Below are positions 26,277 to 33,523 of a stretch of DNA of 34,705 nucleotides, piece after piece. Source of the stretch: Campylobacterota bacterium (GTDB taxonomy: Bacteria > Campylobacterota > Campylobacteria > Campylobacterales > Sulfurovaceae); contig DRQB01000024.1 in NCBI GenBank assembly GCA_011330645.1, positions 1-34,705 on the forward strand, in the 5' to 3' direction. The number at the start of each line of letters is the position of its first letter. The first letter of the stretch is position 1. The notes under the pieces are model-generated. The model saw nothing but the letters and a program-made list of their open reading frames with translations, had not been told where the DNA came from and ran no database searches. The position numbers and the translations under genes were made by a program.

Positions 26277-26301
26277 ATTCATTACACTTTTATGGCATAC
26301 T
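26277..26301 (+). promoter_or_regulatory. 25-bp shared motif, copy 1 (before the response regulator)
   Basis: It starts ATTCATTACAC and ends GGCATACT, with a T-rich centre. It matches copies 2 and 3 at 20 or more of 25 positions and is followed by TATAGG at 26306 and TATATT at 26313-26318. It lies 36 bp before the regulator ATG (AAAGGA ribosome site). Its position suggests an activator site overlapping the -35 region. Confidence 0.7.
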
Positions 26302-26336
26302 AACCTATAGGGTATATTCATTGAGAAAGGAAAACT

Positions 26337-27020
26337 ATGCTAAATATTCTCAAAAATCATACTATTTTGTATGTGGAAGATGAGCCTCAAATTCAAGCAA
26401 ATATTACCGAATATTTAGAAAGTTATTTTGCTACCGTCTATGTTGCATCTGATGGGAAAGAAGGATTATCTCTTTATGAAGAGCACCATCCAGATGTACT
26501 TATTTTAGATATCAATTTACCTTACTTCTCTGGACTAGAGATAGCCAAAAAAGTACGTCAAAAAGACCAAGCAGTAAAAATAGTCATGCTCACTGCACAC
26601 ACAGAACAAGAAAAACTTCTTGCTGCCACAGAACTTAAACTGACCAAATACCTCATCAAACCCCTCGCACCTAAACTTTTTAAAGAGACGATGCATCTGT
26701 TGGTGCAAGAACTACGAAAAAACCCTTCTGTATTCGTCAATCTCTCTGCGACCTGTGTATGGAACAAAAAACAAGAAGTACTCCGTATCAATGACATACG
26801 TGTTTTACTCACAGAAAAAGAACAACGCCTACTTAAACTTCTTATTGAACATAAAAATACTACTGTTTCGTGTGAAGATATCATGGTGACGGTATGGGAA
26901 GATGCCCTTGAAAAAGAGATCTCACACAACTCTGTCAAAAACCAAATCTCACATCTACGAAAAAAACTTCCTGATGTCTCCATAGATGCAGTGTATGGAG
27001 AAGGCTATAGACTCCAATAA
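26337..27020 (+). CDS. OmpR-family response regulator
   Basis: The 227-residue protein has a receiver domain with VEDE at 13-16, phospho-acceptor Asp58 in DVLILDINLP, Thr86 and Lys108 (LIKPL). A winged-helix DNA-binding domain follows from about 130 (RVLLTEKEQRLLKLLIEHKN, and VWEDALEKEISHNSVKNQIS as recognition helix region, ending YGEGYRLQ). It is paired with the upstream histidine kinase. Since a shared motif precedes this gene and the next, it may control itself and the lipoprotein gene. Confidence 0.92.
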   Translation: MLNILKNHTILYVEDEPQIQANITEYLESYFATVYVASDGKEGLSLYEEHHPDVLILDINLPYFSGLEIAKKVRQKDQAVKIVMLTAHTEQEKLLAATELKLTKYLIKPLAPKLFKETMHLLVQELRKNPSVFVNLSATCVWNKKQEVLRINDIRVLLTEKEQRLLKLLIEHKNTTVSCEDIMVTVWEDALEKEISHNSVKNQISHLRKKLPDVSIDAVYGEGYRLQ

Positions 27021-27053
27021 CTCTTATTTCTAGAAAAAAATTTATTTTTCACA

Positions 27054-27078
27054 ATTCGTTACGCTTTTTTGTCATACT
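27054..27078 (+). promoter_or_regulatory. 25-bp shared motif, copy 2 (before the lipoprotein gene)
   Basis: It starts ATTCGTTACGC and ends GTCATACT. TATATATT at 27082-27089 follows immediately, then AAAGGAT at about 27097-27103 and the lipoprotein ATG at 27109. The layout repeats that of copy 1, which argues for a working regulated promoter. Confidence 0.7.
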
Positions 27079-27108
27079 GTCTATATATTGAAAAATAAAG
27101 GATGAAAA

Positions 27109-29802
27109 ATGACACATTATATAACAAAATTAATACAAGTGGCACTGCTTTCACTTGGACTTACACTTTTCACTGCTTGTGGTGGAGGAGAGGATAATAA
27201 AAACAAAATACCAGATAATCTTACTTCTACACTTTTAGAGAATGGAGGTAGTATCAAAGGGATAGATGGTATTGTTATAGAGGCATTTAAAGACTCTATT
27301 GATGAGGCTATCACTGTTGAGATGAAGGTAGCTTCTGTACCCATGCTGTCTTTACCTTCATCAACTAAAGCCCAAGGAAAATTCTATCGCTTTAATGCTA
27401 GCAAAGATGTGTATGCTTCTTCAAGCTTTTTGGTGGCTATCCCTGTACCTAAAGATGTAGATACAAAACATCTAGCTTTGGCTATCTTATTACAATCTGA
27501 AGATCGTGTTTTACATGAAACACAGGCTGAAGATGTATGGGATGTTCTCTCAGGAGTTTACTCCTCTGAAAATAACTATTTTATAGCTACATTGCCATTT
27601 CTTGCAAAAGATGGACGTACCCTTGTATTGGTTAGTTCATCAAAGTATGACTCTCCTACACTAAAGGGAAAACAAAAAAAGCTTAAATCAAGTTATAAAC
27701 ACACAGCAGAAAGTGACATTGGTTTTAAGGTTAATTGTGACAGATTTGATGATGCAGAGTTTAACAATAGAAATACCACTTGCTCAAATATTGATGAGAC
27801 CGATTTAGAATTGGCTTTGCAGGATGCTTACACTGACATGAAAAACTTAGGCTTTGCAGACCCTTATCTAACTCGCGAGATTGATGCAGATGCTAGTAGC
27901 TATACACCCAATAATGCTAACATTGTTTTTGGACATTATTTGGCAAAACTGCTTCCTATTAGAGATGTAAATGCAACTCAAAAGCGTTGGCCATGTGGGG
28001 AAAAGGACGAAATAACCAACTTGGGTGGTTATAGTGCAGGTTCAAAGTCATTTTTTGTTTGTATTGGTTCCAATGGACTAACAAATTCAGCATTAGGAAC
28101 AGCAACACACGAGTACTTCCATGCTACACAATTTGGGTATAAAGCTATACGAAAGAAACCTCGGAATTTATGGGTTACAGAGGGTACAGCAGCTGCTAGT
28201 CAAAACTCACTTACTGATATGCAACGTGACACTAGTCGTGGCTATCATCCAATAGATAAATCACTTAAATCGAAAGTAAAATTATTAGAATATAAAGCAC
28301 AAGATTTTTGGGTTTATTTAGGTCAGAAGTCTGGTCTAGGACTTAACTATCTTCAAGACTTTTTTCTTAAAGGTGCAAATACAACTACTGTAGACAAAGC
28401 ATTAAAAGAAAACTTTCAAATGACGCAAAGTTTGACAGATACATACTGGGACTGGGCTAAAAATCAAGCTTTTGAAAAAACCACAAATTTAAGAGGAAGC
28501 TTTGGTGTCAAAAATTGTAAGTATGATCCTCGTATGGCAACTATTGAGAATATAAATTACCTTAGTGATGCACCTCCGCACGATAAAGTATTTGACTTGC
28601 CTCCACTTACTTCTAAAGTAGTAAAAATAAACTTTATTGCCATGGATAAGCTTGGGTATACAGGTGAGGTTGAAGTATCTTCGTCCACTATGTCAGATAT
28701 ACAAGTAAAGTTCTACGATACAAGTGATGAAGACACAAACAATTGTCTGAACAAAAATGAAGTAAGTCAAAAAAGTATCACTATCGACAAAGCAGACTCT
28801 CTTACATATTATGTACTCATAAGTAACACTAGTCTCACGAATGATAGAAATGTAATCTTACGTTTCCCTCGTCCTAGCACATCATTAGAAATTTTGACTC
28901 CTACTAATAATATGAATTTAGAAGAAGGAAATACAAAATTTATGGCTGTTGCAAAAGGTTTTGATGGAGGAAATTCTAGTTTGTCATACATTAGTTGGTC
29001 TTATATTAACTCAGCAGGAACAAAAGTGGGTATCGGTAATTCTAAAAGTGGAGAAGAGGTCAACCTGAATCTTTGTGACGGAGTATATACTGTTACCGCC
29101 AAAACGCTTTATACTGGTTTCAATACAACAAATCTCAGCTCTAGTGTAAGCTTCAGGGTCAGAAATCCCGACTCAGGTATCTTGCCTGCACATTGTTCAT
29201 GGTCTATTGATATTTCTGAACCCACATCTGATATTAGCTATCTCTCTGGTAAAACTATTGATTTGCGTGCCATCATAAATGATGATCATCCAGAAACAGA
29301 CATTCCTCTTTCTAGTATAGTATGGAGGGAAGGTGGATCAACAGGTAGCATACTAGGCAGAGGACTTAATAGTTCCACAAAGTTTGGTAAAGGACAACAT
29401 ACCATTTATGTTAGCTATGGCAATGCACATGCCCAAACCACCATAAATGTAGTCGACGTTATTGGCACACTCCCTGAAGCGAGATTTAATTCTCCTGAGG
29501 CGGACAATAACCTGAACTGGGTTGATTATTTTGATGGTGAGAGTAATGTCAATATTTCTTTTATAGGTATAGGAATAGATAATGAAGATGGTTCTATTTT
29601 AAATAATAATGCTCTCTCTTGGAGTTACAGAACAAAAGGTAACTCAAGTTGGATAGCTATGGGTCAAGGAACAAATGTAGTTTTAAATTTACCTATTATT
29701 AGCCCTAGTCAAACGTTTGAAGTTCGTCTTGTTGTCACAGATAGTGATGGTATGCAAGGAACATTAGTAAAAGAGGTAACTATAGTAGGACCCGTGTCTT
29801 AA
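27109..29802 (+). CDS. Large lipoprotein with an HExxH metalloprotease-like domain and Ig-like repeats
   Basis: The 897-residue protein has a lipoprotein signal peptide with lipobox LFTAC and Cys24, followed by GGGEDNKN, so it is probably membrane-anchored on the outer membrane or surface. HEYFH at 334-338 is an HExxH zinc site; Glu358 in WVTEGTAA, 20 residues on, could be the third ligand as in gluzincins. Cysteines near 210, 225, 296 and 318 may form disulfides. From about 600 to the end, three Ig/PKD-like segments are seen (SLEILTPTNNMNL, WSIDISEPTSDISYL, ARFNSPEADNNLNW starts; last ends VTDSDGMQGTLVKEVTIVG). I do not recognise the exact family. It follows the two-component system and shares its promoter motif, so it is probably a target. 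Confidence 0.75.
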   Translation: MTHYITKLIQVALLSLGLTLFTACGGGEDNKNKIPDNLTSTLLENGGSIKGIDGIVIEAFKDSIDEAITVEMKVASVPMLSLPSSTKAQGKFYRFNASKDVYASSSFLVAIPVPKDVDTKHLALAILLQSEDRVLHETQAEDVWDVLSGVYSSENNYFIATLPFLAKDGRTLVLVSSSKYDSPTLKGKQKKLKSSYKHTAESDIGFKVNCDRFDDAEFNNRNTTCSNIDETDLELALQDAYTDMKNLGFADPYLTREIDADASSYTPNNANIVFGHYLAKLLPIRDVNATQKRWPCGEKDEITNLGGYSAGSKSFFVCIGSNGLTNSALGTATHEYFHATQFGYKAIRKKPRNLWVTEGTAAASQNSLTDMQRDTSRGYHPIDKSLKSKVKLLEYKAQDFWVYLGQKSGLGLNYLQDFFLKGANTTTVDKALKENFQMTQSLTDTYWDWAKNQAFEKTTNLRGSFGVKNCKYDPRMATIENINYLSDAPPHDKVFDLPPLTSKVVKINFIAMDKLGYTGEVEVSSSTMSDIQVKFYDTSDEDTNNCLNKNEVSQKSITIDKADSLTYYVLISNTSLTNDRNVILRFPRPSTSLEILTPTNNMNLEEGNTKFMAVAKGFDGGNSSLSYISWSYINSAGTKVGIGNSKSGEEVNLNLCDGVYTVTAKTLYTGFNTTNLSSSVSFRVRNPDSGILPAHCSWSIDISEPTSDISYLSGKTIDLRAIINDDHPETDIPLSSIVWREGGSTGSILGRGLNSSTKFGKGQHTIYVSYGNAHAQTTINVVDVIGTLPEARFNSPEADNNLNWVDYFDGESNVNISFIGIGIDNEDGSILNNNALSWSYRTKGNSSWIAMGQGTNVVLNLPIISPSQTFEVRLVVTDSDGMQGTLVKEVTIVGPVS

Positions 29803-29828
29803 AAGTAAGACTGTTCTATCGCTCCATG

Positions 29829-29880
29829 AAGAATACTCACTGATAAAATACTATCATTGAGTGTTCTTTATTTGATTCTT
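29829..29880 (+). terminator. Strong hairpin terminator after the lipoprotein gene
   Basis: The stem is AAGAATACTCA / TGAGTGTTCTT (one G-T pair), extended after one mismatch by TGATA / TATCA around the loop AAATAC. It covers 29829-29868 and is followed by a T-rich tract ending ATTCTTTT. It starts 26 bp after the lipoprotein stop. Confidence 0.75.
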
Positions 29881-29907
29881 TTAAAACAAACTTTTCCTTT
29901 ATTCACC

Positions 29908-29932
29908 ATTCATCACACTTTTATGTCATACT
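29908..29932 (+). promoter_or_regulatory. 25-bp shared motif, copy 3 (orphan, before no evident gene)
   Basis: It starts ATTCATCACAC and ends GTCATACT, followed directly by TATACT at 29933-29938. The next plus-strand gene is mutY, more than 150 bp on and with its own TATAAT. A transcript from here could be a small RNA or a long mutY leader. A short hairpin (AGAGTC 29939-29944 / GACTCT 29962-29967) with CTTTTG after it lies just downstream. Confidence 0.6.
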
Positions 29933-30012
29933 TATACTAGAGTCTCAATAAACATTGGGTGGACTCTCTTTTGTAATACTTTGAATAGGTCTTCAGCCTC
30001 ACGTTTTTTCAT
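29932..30012 (-). pseudogene. Short reading frame, possible gene remnant
   Basis: On the minus strand an ATG at 30012 opens 26 codons, MKKREAEDLFKVLQKRVHP and then MFIETLV, ending at TAA 29932-29934. The frame stays open ten codons further upstream to another stop. No ribosome site is seen. The composition is protein-like and amphipathic, so it may be the eroded end of a lost gene, or chance. I do not recognise it. It fills much of the 286-bp gap between the lipoprotein gene and mutY. Confidence 0.25.
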
Positions 30013-30076
30013 TACGTCAAAATCATTGGTACAGTTTTCAAATTACTCCCTTGCTTATTACATATAGAAATTTTGT

Positions 30077-30082
30077 TATAAT
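30077..30082 (+). promoter_or_regulatory. TATAAT -10 of mutY, giving a probable leaderless start
   Basis: A perfect TATAAT ends 6 bp before the mutY ATG at 30089, so transcription would begin at or next to the start codon. No Shine-Dalgarno sequence precedes that ATG (the bases are CCCTGC). Confidence 0.5.
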
Positions 30083-30088
30083 CCCTGC

Positions 30089-31078
30089 ATGAAAAAGACC
30101 CATACTCTTATACAAAACTGGTACAAAACCTACGGAAGACATGAGCTTCCCTGGCGTACTACTACAGACCCTTATCACATCTACCTCTCTGAAGTAATAC
30201 TTCAGCAAACACAGGTAAAGACCGTGTTAGAACGTTACTACTTTCCCTTTCTAAAAAAGTTTCCTACACTTAAGGCTTTAGGTGACGCTAACTTAGATGA
30301 TGTGCTTAAAATGTGGGAGGGGCTTGGGTATTATAATCGGGCTAAGAATTTGCATAAGACGGCTGGGTTATTGACCAAACAAGGGCAAGCACGAGGCATT
30401 GCCCCTACCTTGCCATCAAATATAGATGAACTCATTAAACTTCCTGGTATTGGTAAAAATACGGCGCATGCAGTGGCTGCTTTTGCCTACAAAAAACCTG
30501 TACCTATCATGGAAGCCAATGTGAAACGTATACTTTGTCGGCTACATACACTCAAAACTCCTACAGATAAAGAACTTTGGAACATTGCTTATGACTTTGT
30601 GGACAAAAAAAACCCTTTTGACTATAACCAAGCCATGATGGACATTGGGGCTACGGTTTGTACACCTACAAACCCCTCTTGTGACAGGTGCCCTTTAGGT
30701 AGCACCTGTCAAGGAAAAGATGAGCCAACACTTTACCCTACAAAGAAAAAACGGGTTGTACCCATCAGAGAACAAAATATTATGGTATCAGTCTATAATG
30801 AAAAACTTTCTATGATACAAAGAAGCGGAAAGTTTCTGCATGGACTTTGGGGCTTTCCTACTACTGAAGTACCACTCTGTGCTTCAGAGTACATTGGTGA
30901 AATCACACATGCCTATACACATTTCAAGCTCATATGCAAAGTCTATGTGTATGAGGAGCTTGACAAAGAGCAGGACAACTATTTCACATCTAAAGAGATA
31001 CGTAAACTTGCTATTTCAAAAGTAGATGATAAAATACTTAAATTGTATTTAGATACAATTAGCTCAAATAACTATTAG
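30089..31078 (+). CDS. mutY: A/G-specific adenine glycosylase MutY
   Basis: MutY removes adenine mispaired with 8-oxoguanine. The 329-residue protein has the catalytic Glu region SEVILQQTQV (Glu35), the helix-hairpin-helix LPGIGKNTAHAV at 118-129, and the 4Fe-4S loop C-X6-C-X2-C-X5-C (CTPTNPSCDRCPLGSTC). A C-terminal 8-oxoG-recognition domain includes HAYTHFKL. Two oddities: the segment PIMEANVKR has Glu142 where most MutY proteins have the second catalytic Asp (PxxDGNVKR or VDANIKR), and residues 99-107 (GQARGIAPT) are encoded by a repeat-like sequence also found between nifS and nifU. The start lacks a ribosome site and may be leaderless. folE follows within 10 bp. Confidence 0.92.
   Translation: MKKTHTLIQNWYKTYGRHELPWRTTTDPYHIYLSEVILQQTQVKTVLERYYFPFLKKFPTLKALGDANLDDVLKMWEGLGYYNRAKNLHKTAGLLTKQGQARGIAPTLPSNIDELIKLPGIGKNTAHAVAAFAYKKPVPIMEANVKRILCRLHTLKTPTDKELWNIAYDFVDKKNPFDYNQAMMDIGATVCTPTNPSCDRCPLGSTCQGKDEPTLYPTKKKRVVPIREQNIMVSVYNEKLSMIQRSGKFLHGLWGFPTTEVPLCASEYIGEITHAYTHFKLICKVYVYEELDKEQDNYFTSKEIRKLAISKVDDKILKLYLDTISSNNY
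30383..30408 (+). repeat. Half-copy of a palindromic repeat inside mutY
   Basis: GGGCAAGCACGAGGC followed by ATTGCCCCTAC resembles the left arm of the nifS-nifU element (33524-33550) with two substitutions and about one deletion/substitution in the middle. It is in frame and encodes GQARGIAP, at a point where E. coli MutY, as I recall it, is about five residues shorter. Confidence 0.6.
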
Positions 31079-31083
31079 GTTTG

Positions 31084-31665
31084 ATGATGAATAAAGAAGA
31101 AGAATTTGAACAAGCAGTAACCAAAGTACTAGAGCTTTTAGGTGAAGACCCTAAGCGTGAGGGGTTACTCAAAACACCTAGTCGTGTTGCTAAAGCCCTA
31201 AAGTTTCTTACAGAGGGCTATGACCAAAACCCCAAAGAAATCCTGGGTGAAGCCCTTTTTACTACCTCTAATGATGAGATGGTTTTGGTACGTGATATAG
31301 AGTTTTACTCTATGTGTGAACACCATATGCTTCCTATCATCGGACGTGCCCATGTAGCATACATCCCAGATGGTAAAGTCGTAGGTCTTTCTAAAATCCC
31401 TCGTATTGTAAATGTCTATGCCAGACGCTTGCAGATACAAGAGCAAATGACGGAACAAATAGCTGATGCTATCTTGGAAACCATCAACCCCAAAGGCGTC
31501 GCAGTTGTTGTACACGCGCGTCATATGTGTATGGAGATGAGAGGAGTACAGAAAATCAACTCGACCACTGTCTCTTCAGCGCTTCGTGGACTCTTTAAAA
31601 GTGATGAACGTACACGTAATGAGTTTTATAATCTTATCAATACTCCTACGCCATCTAACTTTTAA
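31084..31665 (+). CDS. folE: GTP cyclohydrolase I (FolE type)
   Basis: The enzyme converts GTP to 7,8-dihydroneopterin triphosphate for folate and related pterins. The 193-residue protein has the zinc and active-site segments FYSMCEHHMLPIIGRAHVAY and VHARHMCMEMRGVQK, supplying the Cys, His, Cys zinc ligands. GLSKIPRIVNVYARRLQ.QE is the usual central motif. Tandem ATG codons at 31084 and 31087 are both possible, and the ribosome site is weak (TTAGG next to the mutY stop). The gene lies 5 bp after mutY and is probably coupled to it. Confidence 0.95.
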   Translation: MMNKEEEFEQAVTKVLELLGEDPKREGLLKTPSRVAKALKFLTEGYDQNPKEILGEALFTTSNDEMVLVRDIEFYSMCEHHMLPIIGRAHVAYIPDGKVVGLSKIPRIVNVYARRLQIQEQMTEQIADAILETINPKGVAVVVHARHMCMEMRGVQKINSTTVSSALRGLFKSDERTRNEFYNLINTPTPSNF

Positions 31666-31680
31666 TTTATATCAACAAAG

Positions 31681-31700
31681 AAGAGAGGATTGCTCTCTTT
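31681..31700. terminator. Hairpin between convergent folE and the SpoIIAA-like gene
   Basis: AAGAGAG / CTCTCTT with loop GATTG, followed by TTTAAAAAT. It sits 16 bp after the folE stop and 7 bp before the end of the convergent gene, so it may end transcription in both directions. Confidence 0.6.
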
Positions 31701-31706
31701 AAAAAT

Positions 31707-32093
31707 CTACTTTAGCAACCATGCCAATGCTTTTTCTCTCTCTTTAAAAAATTTTGTTTTCCCTTTCATAAGGTGACTCATCATATTTACAGAGACTTCT
31801 TCCCATTTCTTGTTGCCAACGATTGCCATCTTATCAAAAGCATTACGGTGTTTGATACCAAATTTCATATCATCCCATGCTGCTAAGAACTCCCATCCTT
31901 TAAATTTTGTCATGTCTACCAACAAATCGACCTCAAGTCCCTTCGCTTCTTTTAAGGCTTTATCTATCATTGGTACAAATAATTTATAATCTTCATCTTT
32001 CAGTTTTCCTAACATCACCACTTCTATAAAAATATTCTTTTTAGTCCGTTTAATTGCTATACTTATACCATGTTCTTTAATTTTTGTAGCCAT
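31707..32093 (-). CDS. SpoIIAA-like (STAS/SEC14-type) small protein
   Basis: The 128-residue soluble protein has the SpoIIAA-like pattern: IEVVMLGKLKDEDYKLFVPM, then VDLLVDMTKFKGWEF, AAWDDMKFGIKHRNAFDKMA and a Trp/Lys-rich end. Members of this family adopt a STAS-like fold; some are reported to bind lipids or membranes, and none has a settled role here. The start at 32093 is preceded by AAAGGAT. It stands alone, divergent from nifS, with a TATAAT -10 and an FNR/CRP-like box upstream, so its expression may depend on oxygen, nitric oxide or a similar signal. Confidence 0.78.
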   Translation of the reverse strand: MATKIKEHGISIAIKRTKKNIFIEVVMLGKLKDEDYKLFVPMIDKALKEAKGLEVDLLVDMTKFKGWEFLAAWDDMKFGIKHRNAFDKMAIVGNKKWEEVSVNMMSHLMKGKTKFFKEREKALAWLLK

Positions 32094-32125
32094 TTTGTAA
32101 TCCTTTCATTCTAATCTTTTTTTCT

Positions 32126-32168
32126 ATTATATAACTTTCTTTCCTTCGTTACAATTGACCTACATCAA
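32126..32168 (-). promoter_or_regulatory. FNR/CRP-like box and -10 of the SpoIIAA-like gene
   Basis: TTGACCTACATCAA at 32155-32168 matches the FNR-type palindrome TTGAT-N4-ATCAA with one change. On the minus strand a TATAAT lies at 32126-32131, which puts the box centre about 42 bp before the expected transcription start, the classical class II activator position. The box is over 70 bp upstream of the likely nifS -10 on the other strand, so it better fits the minus-strand gene. Confidence 0.6.
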
Positions 32169-32242
32169 GGGGATTTAACCTAATTGAGAGTAAAATACTC
32201 CTCTTTAAAAAGCATTTTTATGTTATATTAAGAATAACAGCG

Positions 32243-32283
32243 TATTATGCAGAAAATCAATTAGGACTAAATAGGTCTTAATT
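32243..32283 (+). promoter_or_regulatory. nifS promoter with an IscR/Rrf2-like 25-bp dyad
   Basis: The dyad at 32259-32283 has arms AATTAGGAC and GTCTTAATT around a 7-bp centre. It fits most of the E. coli IscR type 1 consensus core (GACTRWWWYAGTC), with two mismatches. A TATTAT at 32243-32248 could be the -10, so the dyad would cover the transcription start, a repressor position. A second small dyad, GAGTA-AAA-TACTC, lies at 32188-32200. The remainder of the 219-bp gap holds no gene. Confidence 0.6.
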
Positions 32284-32312
32284 AAAACGAAACCCGTTTT
32301 CAAAGGAATAAA

Positions 32313-33515
32313 ATGACCGTATATTTAGACAACAATGCCACAACTATTGTGGATCCACATGTCTTTGAAGCTATGGAGCCTTACTTTGTTCAAAAGTATG
32401 GTAACCCCAATTCACTGCACCTCTTTGCATCCCAAACACATCCTGCCATCAAGCAAGGAATGGAAAAAATCTATGCAGGAATCAACTCACCTAGAGATGA
32501 TTCTGTCATCATTACTTCTTGTGCAACTGAAAGTAACAACTGGGTACTGAAGTCTATCTATTTTGAATACATCCTTACTGGTAAGAAAAACCATATTATG
32601 GTTTCTGAAGTGGAGCATCCATCAGTTATAGCTACGGCTAAATGGATAGAGAGTATGGGTTGTAAAGTCACCTACTTGCCTATCAACAATGAAGGTATTG
32701 TCGATGTACAGTCTGTAAGAGACAACATTACTGACAAAACAGCTTTGGTTTCGGTGATGTGGGCAAACAACGAAACAGGTGCCATTTTCCCTATAGAAGA
32801 GATAGGTGATATTTGTGAAGAGCATGGTGTACTTTTTCACACTGATGCGGTACAAGCCATAGGAAAACTTCCTGTGAATGTACAGTCATTCAATGTAGAT
32901 TATCTTACTTTCTCAGCACACAAGTTTCATGGACCTAAAGGTGTAGGTGCTTTGTATGTAAAAAAAGGTAAAGAGTTGATGCCTCTACTTCATGGTGGCG
33001 CACAAATGGGTGGGTACCGTTCTGGCACACTCAATGTTCCTGGCATTGTCGGTATGGGTAAAGCCATCGAGCAAGCCATTGATGCACTTGACTTTGAGAT
33101 GTCAGAAGTGAGAGAACTCAGAGATGATTTTGAAGATGAACTTCTTAAAATCAAAGATACCTTTGTCGTCACACCAAGAAACAAGAGAACCCCTAACACC
33201 ATCCTTATCTCATTTAGAGGGATAGAGGGCGAATCTATGTTATGGGACTTAAACCGAGCTGGCATAGGAGCTAGTACAGGATCTGCCTGTGCTTCGGAAG
33301 ACTTGGAAGCCAATTCAGTCATGGAAGCCATAGGAGCTGCGGAAGACTTGGCACATACGGCCATTCGTTTTTCTCTAAGCCGTTACACCACACAAGAAGA
33401 GTTGGACTATACACTGGATATTGTGAAAAAAGCCGTAGAGAGACTTAGAGGCATTTCAAGCTCTTACGCTTATGCACCAGAAGGTCATGAGAGTGGATTA
33501 GACGCTCACCATTAA
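32313..33515 (+). CDS. nifS: Cysteine desulfurase NifS
   Basis: NifS uses PLP to take sulfur from cysteine and pass it to the NifU scaffold. The 400-residue protein starts VYLDNNATTIVDP. It has EVEHPSVI, the PLP-lysine segment FSAHKFHGPKGVGALYV and the catalytic-cysteine loop GASTGSACAS. The length is usual. An AAAGGA ribosome site precedes the ATG. It is paired with nifU 86 bp downstream; in Campylobacterota this NIF-type pair is the housekeeping Fe-S system rather than a nitrogen-fixation one, and no nitrogenase genes are seen here. Confidence 0.95.
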   Translation: MTVYLDNNATTIVDPHVFEAMEPYFVQKYGNPNSLHLFASQTHPAIKQGMEKIYAGINSPRDDSVIITSCATESNNWVLKSIYFEYILTGKKNHIMVSEVEHPSVIATAKWIESMGCKVTYLPINNEGIVDVQSVRDNITDKTALVSVMWANNETGAIFPIEEIGDICEEHGVLFHTDAVQAIGKLPVNVQSFNVDYLTFSAHKFHGPKGVGALYVKKGKELMPLLHGGAQMGGYRSGTLNVPGIVGMGKAIEQAIDALDFEMSEVRELRDDFEDELLKIKDTFVVTPRNKRTPNTILISFRGIEGESMLWDLNRAGIGASTGSACASEDLEANSVMEAIGAAEDLAHTAIRFSLSRYTTQEELDYTLDIVKKAVERLRGISSSYAYAPEGHESGLDAHH

Positions 33516-33523
33516 TAATTAAA

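Noticed and set aside
27109..29802. Lipoprotein as the exosortase substrate
   Set aside because: Its C-terminus (VKEVTIVGPVS) has no sorting motif, hydrophobic helix or Arg cluster.
32148..32158. TTCGTTAC in the nifS upstream region as a fourth copy of the 25-bp motif
   Set aside because: Only the first eight bases match; the T-run and CATACT end are absent.
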